A stretch of 9,479 bases of DNA, taken from NCBI GenBank assembly GCA_938028645.1, contig CALIMD010000377.1:1-9479 (forward strand). The letters run 5' to 3'. Below, piece by piece: positions 6,900 through 9,479 of this stretch (within the stretch, counting starts at the first letter, position 1; every line of letters starts with the position of its first letter). The notes beneath the pieces are model-generated. The model made no database searches. It was not told the DNA's origin and saw nothing but the letters and a program-made list of their open reading frames with translations. Position numbers and translations under genes: made by a program. Source of the DNA: an uncultured Alphaproteobacteria bacterium (GTDB taxonomy: Bacteria > Pseudomonadota > Alphaproteobacteria > Thalassobaculales > Thalassobaculaceae).

Positions 6900-7742
6900 T
6901 TAACTTGGTTTTCCGCCTGGCCAAACGGGGTCCTGGGCTAATGATGGCCATGCTATCTCAGATTCAGTTTTTTTTCTGTTTTCGGAGACACTTTGATTGG
7001 GATCCCAATGACCAGCTATATACCTATTCCCTGTAATAAACCCAGCTTCATCTGAGCAAAGCCACAACATAGGATACGTCATCATTATCGGTTTTACTAG
7101 TTGATCCCTTTCCCATCCTGCCCCCTGTGGAACCATTGGCGTGTCTGCAGGACCGCCAGGCACTACTACATTCACTGTGATACCATCGTCCTTAAATTCA
7201 GCGGCATGGCCGGCACTCATTGCTTCAAACCCTGATTTAGACGGACCATATGGATGAAATTTTCCCCTGAGCATAGTGAAGAAACTTGTTGTGACGTTAA
7301 TAATCCTTGCCTTTTCTGATGTTCGCAAATACTCAATACTGCTTTTAGTCATATTCCAGGGACCCGTGAGATTAACATCTATCATTTTATTCCAGATGTC
7401 TGGAGTTAATTCATCAATACTAACTAATTTTATATGATGATCCCGTCTAACAGACCCCATTCCAAGGCCCGCATTGTTGATTAAAATATCTACACCATCA
7501 AAATAATCCGCGGCTTCGTGCACTGCGGTTTGACACTGGAAGTAATCAGAAATATCAACCGCTTTTGTGATAAGCGTTTCTTTTCTATACGTACTATTCT
7601 GTTTCTCAATTATTTCTAGGACTTCGTTGCTTACATCGATCGCTACAACTTTGGCACCTGCCTCAAGAAAGCTTGAGCATATTACTTGTCCAAAACCTCC
7701 AGCTGCACCCGTCACAATAACAACTCTTCCGTGGAGGGACAT
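6900..7742 (-). CDS. SDR-family oxidoreductase with extended C-terminus
   Basis: A 280-residue SDR with a full catalytic set: cofactor motif TGAAGGFG (11-18, Phe for the usual Ile), Asp36 suggesting NAD, NNAG at 89-92, N124, S153, and Y165/K169 in YGPSK. It is longer than a standard SDR in two places. There is a loop after NNAG (about 93-112, with RRDHH), and a C-terminal tail from about residue 245 rich in Trp and Pro and ending WPGGKPS. The substrate lid after the last strand of the core (VPGGPADTPMVPQG, 194-207) is also unusual. The start has AAGG about ten bases upstream. It is the first gene of the minus-strand block and is transcribed from the 161-bp divergent region. It probably oxidises a secondary alcohol; I cannot name the substrate. 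Confidence 0.86.
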   Translation of the reverse strand: MSLHGRVVIVTGAAGGFGQVICSSFLEAGAKVVAIDVSNEVLEIIEKQNSTYRKETLITKAVDISDYFQCQTAVHEAADYFDGVDILINNAGLGMGSVRRDHHIKLVSIDELTPDIWNKMIDVNLTGPWNMTKSSIEYLRTSEKARIINVTTSFFTMLRGKFHPYGPSKSGFEAMSAGHAAEFKDDGITVNVVVPGGPADTPMVPQGAGWERDQLVKPIMMTYPMLWLCSDEAGFITGNRYIAGHWDPNQSVSENRKKTESEIAWPSLAQDPVWPGGKPS

Positions 7743-7903
7743 TTTGTGTTTTCCTTCTATGGTTGCTACTTAATGATATTTTTGCATCGAAATTCCGCAG
7801 AATAAAGTGGCGCAAAATAGAATCATAACGGCGATCAGATAGATATTACGATTTGTGCCTTAATGTGACGTTATAAAAACATAGTTTTTAGGAGAAGTTT
7901 TTT
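7743..7903. promoter_or_regulatory. Divergent intergenic region, promoters for both halves of the cluster
   Basis: This 161-bp gap separates a minus-strand SDR from a plus-strand SDR and is the only place from which both transcripts can start. For the plus strand, TATAAA (7872-7877) is a plausible -10 box but lacks a well-spaced -35 box, which suggests activator dependence or another sigma factor. For the minus strand I see no convincing hexamer pair. The ribosome sites are clear on both sides: AAGG for the minus gene and AGGAG (7890-7894) for the plus gene. The minus-strand stretch around 7771-7792 begins ATTTCGAT like the palindrome in the GntR leader. Confidence 0.5.
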
Positions 7904-8605
7904 ATGGAAAAGAAGTCCTGCTTAGTCACTGGCGTGGGTTGGGGCACCGGAAACGCGATTGTTAGAAGATTTGCTAGTTCGGGTTACAATGTTGCCATGC
8001 TTGCTAGACGAGGTGATAGATTAGCCGAGATGGAAAAAACGATCAATGGAGCATCTGCTTACCCGTGTGATGTTACAGATATCGAATCTTTTACGACTAC
8101 TGTTAAGGCAATAGAAAGTGATCTAGGCGCTCCCTCTGTTGTTATTCATAATGCGGTTGGAGGAAGCTGGGGCAGCTTTCTTGAGATAGACCCTGCTGAT
8201 TTGGAGCGTAATTTTAAAGTGAATACAATGGCATTATTGCATTTAGCCCGCCTGACACTTCCTTCAATGATTGAAAAAGGAACAGGCAGTTTAATTTGCA
8301 CCGGCAATACATCTGCGCATCGGGGGAGGGCAAGATACGCAGGTTTTGCGCCGACCAAAGCTGCGCAACGCATTTTGGCCCAGTCAATAGCGCGGGATGC
8401 GGGGCCAAAAGGTATTCATGTCGCCTATGTCACTATCGATGCTGTGATAGATTTGCGTTGGACGCGGAAGCGAAGCCCTGAAAAGCCAGATGATTTTTTC
8501 ATTAAACCAGAAGAAATAGCAGACGAGGTGTTCCATTTAGCGCATCAACCCAAGGGAGCATGGAGTTTTGATGTTGAAATTAGACCTCACGCCGAAGTTT
8601 GGTAG
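7904..8605 (+). CDS. Atypical SDR-fold protein with Phe in place of the catalytic Tyr
   Basis: A 233-residue Rossmann protein of the SDR superfamily. The cofactor motif TGVGWGTG is at 9-16, and Arg35/Arg36 after the second strand suggest NADP. NNAG is altered to HNAVG (82-86); N107 and the active-site Ser (S137 in GNTSAHRG) are kept. The YxxxK motif is FAPTK (148-152): Lys152 is present, but Phe148 replaces the tyrosine that acts as acid/base. A Tyr three residues earlier (Y145) could in principle substitute. I recall a group of uncharacterised bacterial SDRs with the same F-x-x-x-K pattern and a GIHVAxVxID segment (here 170-179), so this is probably a family trait, not damage. The start is supported by AGGAG nine bases upstream. 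It heads the plus-strand transcript, 31 bp before the MhpD-like gene. Its reaction, if any, is unknown. Confidence 0.85.
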   Translation: MEKKSCLVTGVGWGTGNAIVRRFASSGYNVAMLARRGDRLAEMEKTINGASAYPCDVTDIESFTTTVKAIESDLGAPSVVIHNAVGGSWGSFLEIDPADLERNFKVNTMALLHLARLTLPSMIEKGTGSLICTGNTSAHRGRARYAGFAPTKAAQRILAQSIARDAGPKGIHVAYVTIDAVIDLRWTRKRSPEKPDDFFIKPEEIADEVFHLAHQPKGAWSFDVEIRPHAEVW

Positions 8606-8636
8606 ATGAATAAAAGACTAGTGGAGATATTAGAAA

Positions 8637-9407
8637 TTGATTGAAGCGGCTGATTTAATTTGGGAATGCTGGAATAGTGGGCGGACAATTTCAATGGTTC
8701 CAGAGCAACTAATTCCTGCAACGCGCCGAGAAGCCTACGCTATTCAATCTCATTATCTCTCTAAAACCGACTATCCTGGCTTTGGATGGAAAATCGCAGC
8801 TACTAGTATTGCAGGTCAGCAACATATTGGTGTGACGGGACCCATTGCGGGGAGGCTGCTAAAAGAGCGTGTTTTTGGACCTAATTCTGTACTGACATTT
8901 GGGTTCAATCGCATGGCGGTGGCAGAGCCTGAATTTGCCTTCAGAATGAAAAAGACATTATTTTCTAGAACTGAAAATTATTCCCAAAAAGAAGTAATGT
9001 CGGGCGTTGATACATTGCATCTGGCTATAGAAATTCCAAATTCGAGGCTAGAAGACTTTTCTGCCGTGGGTGAGATACAATTAATTATTGATAACGCCTG
9101 TGCACATGAATTTATAATAGGCGCGCCTGTAAATGATAATTGGTTGACGTTAGATTTATCGAAACACCACGTCGGTATTTATTCGCAAGATGGACGTTGT
9201 AGCACTGGTAAAGGCTCCAATGTGTTGGGGGATCCTCGGATCGCATTAACGTGGCTTGTCAACGAACTATCAGAAAACGGAATAGACCTCACAGCCGGGG
9301 AGGTTGTCACAACAGGTACGTGTGCTCCCCCGCTGGCCATCCAAAATGGGGATCTAATAACAGCCGATTTTGGGTCCCTTGGAAAAATTATAACAACGGT
9401 TAGATAA
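8637..9407 (+). CDS. MhpD-like 2-oxo acid hydratase/decarboxylase (fumarylacetoacetase superfamily)
   Basis: A 256-residue enzyme of the 2-keto-4-pentenoate hydratase / 4-oxalocrotonate decarboxylase group, metal-dependent enzymes of meta-cleavage pathways that hydrate 2-hydroxydienoates or decarboxylate 2-oxo diacids. The N-terminal REAYAIQ (31-37) and FGWKIAATS (49-57, with Lys52) are typical. The expected acidic metal ligands are E97 and E99 in AEPEFAF and E132 in IEIPNSR. GDPRIALTWLVNEL (198-211) and the GD-V/TG segment near 221-229 complete the pattern. The start must be the TTG at 8637: in-frame stops at 8619 and 8631 leave no room upstream, and GGAG lies ten bases before. It is cotranscribed with the preceding SDR. 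Hydratase and decarboxylase cannot be separated by eye, and no dioxygenase is in view, so the substrate may differ from the classical aromatic intermediates. Confidence 0.86.
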   Translation: MIEAADLIWECWNSGRTISMVPEQLIPATRREAYAIQSHYLSKTDYPGFGWKIAATSIAGQQHIGVTGPIAGRLLKERVFGPNSVLTFGFNRMAVAEPEFAFRMKKTLFSRTENYSQKEVMSGVDTLHLAIEIPNSRLEDFSAVGEIQLIIDNACAHEFIIGAPVNDNWLTLDLSKHHVGIYSQDGRCSTGKGSNVLGDPRIALTWLVNELSENGIDLTAGEVVTTGTCAPPLAIQNGDLITADFGSLGKIITTVR

Positions 9408-9413
9408 GCATAT

Positions 9414-9439
9414 AACTAAAGATCTCTTATCTTTAAGTT
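9414..9439 (+). terminator. Weak AT-rich hairpin after the MhpD-like gene
   Basis: Beginning seven bases after the stop codon, AACTAAAGAT pairs with ATCTTTAAGTT across a five-base loop (CTCTT), giving ten pairs with one bulged T. The stem is AT-rich and no T-run follows, so it is a poor intrinsic terminator. Further on, AACCTAGGTT (9467-9476) is a perfect palindrome running into a T stretch at the window edge, but it has no loop. Confidence 0.3.
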
Positions 9440-9479
9440 CCCAAGACTCGAAATGGATAATTTCCTAACCTAGGTTTTT

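Noticed and set aside
8146..8481. Overlapping open frames on both strands inside the Phe-type SDR gene.
   Set aside because: They are shadows of a clear SDR reading frame, with no start signals or recognisable domains.
9467..9476. AACCTAGGTT followed by T bases as an intrinsic terminator.
   Set aside because: A perfect palindrome with no loop cannot form a stable hairpin, and the window ends before more context is available.

Overview
The window looks like a piece of a proteobacterial chromosome with a moderately low GC content. The HutC-type GntR regulator, the short-chain dehydrogenase (SDR) repertoire, the DadA-like flavoenzyme and the tightly packed genes are all familiar from alpha- and gammaproteobacteria. 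Nothing here fixes the taxon; a marine or other environmental alphaproteobacterium is only a guess. I see no rRNA, tRNA, CRISPR array, insertion sequence or phage gene.

Left part (1-3231). The window opens inside a DHA2-type MFS exporter (plus strand). It converges, with one base between the stop codons, on a decayed gene for a dipeptide/oligopeptide ABC permease (minus strand). That permease carries two nonsense codons and two single-base frameshifts, and no partner subunits lie beside it. Divergent from it is an intact DadA-like FAD-dependent amino-acid dehydrogenase (plus strand).

Middle part (3242-7742). Six minus-strand genes read, in transcription order: a short-chain dehydrogenase with an extra C-terminal tail; a FabG-like short-chain dehydrogenase; a HutC/GntR repressor; a FAS1-like hotdog dehydratase subunit; a MaoC-like hotdog subunit; and a zinc-free quinone-oxidoreductase-like enzyme. 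Gaps are 52, 99, 28, 4 and about 120 bp. Most of the block is probably cotranscribed. Separate promoters probably serve the regulator and the last gene, whose upstream region has a reasonable -10 box overlapped by a 14-bp perfect palindrome.

Right part (7743-9479). A 161-bp divergent intergenic region separates the block from two plus-strand genes: an atypical SDR with Phe in place of the catalytic Tyr, and an MhpD/fumarylacetoacetase-family hydratase or decarboxylase starting at TTG. A weak AT-rich hairpin follows.

How the genes may work together (inference). From 3242 to 9407 the genes look like one regulated catabolic locus. SDRs would oxidise or reduce hydroxyl/keto groups, the QOR-like enzyme would reduce an enone, the paired hotdog subunits would hydrate or dehydrate an acyl-CoA, and the MhpD-like enzyme would act on a 2-oxo/2-hydroxydienoic acid. 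The substrate cannot be read from the sequence. No ring-opening oxygenase, CoA ligase or thiolase is present in the window, so the pathway is incomplete here.
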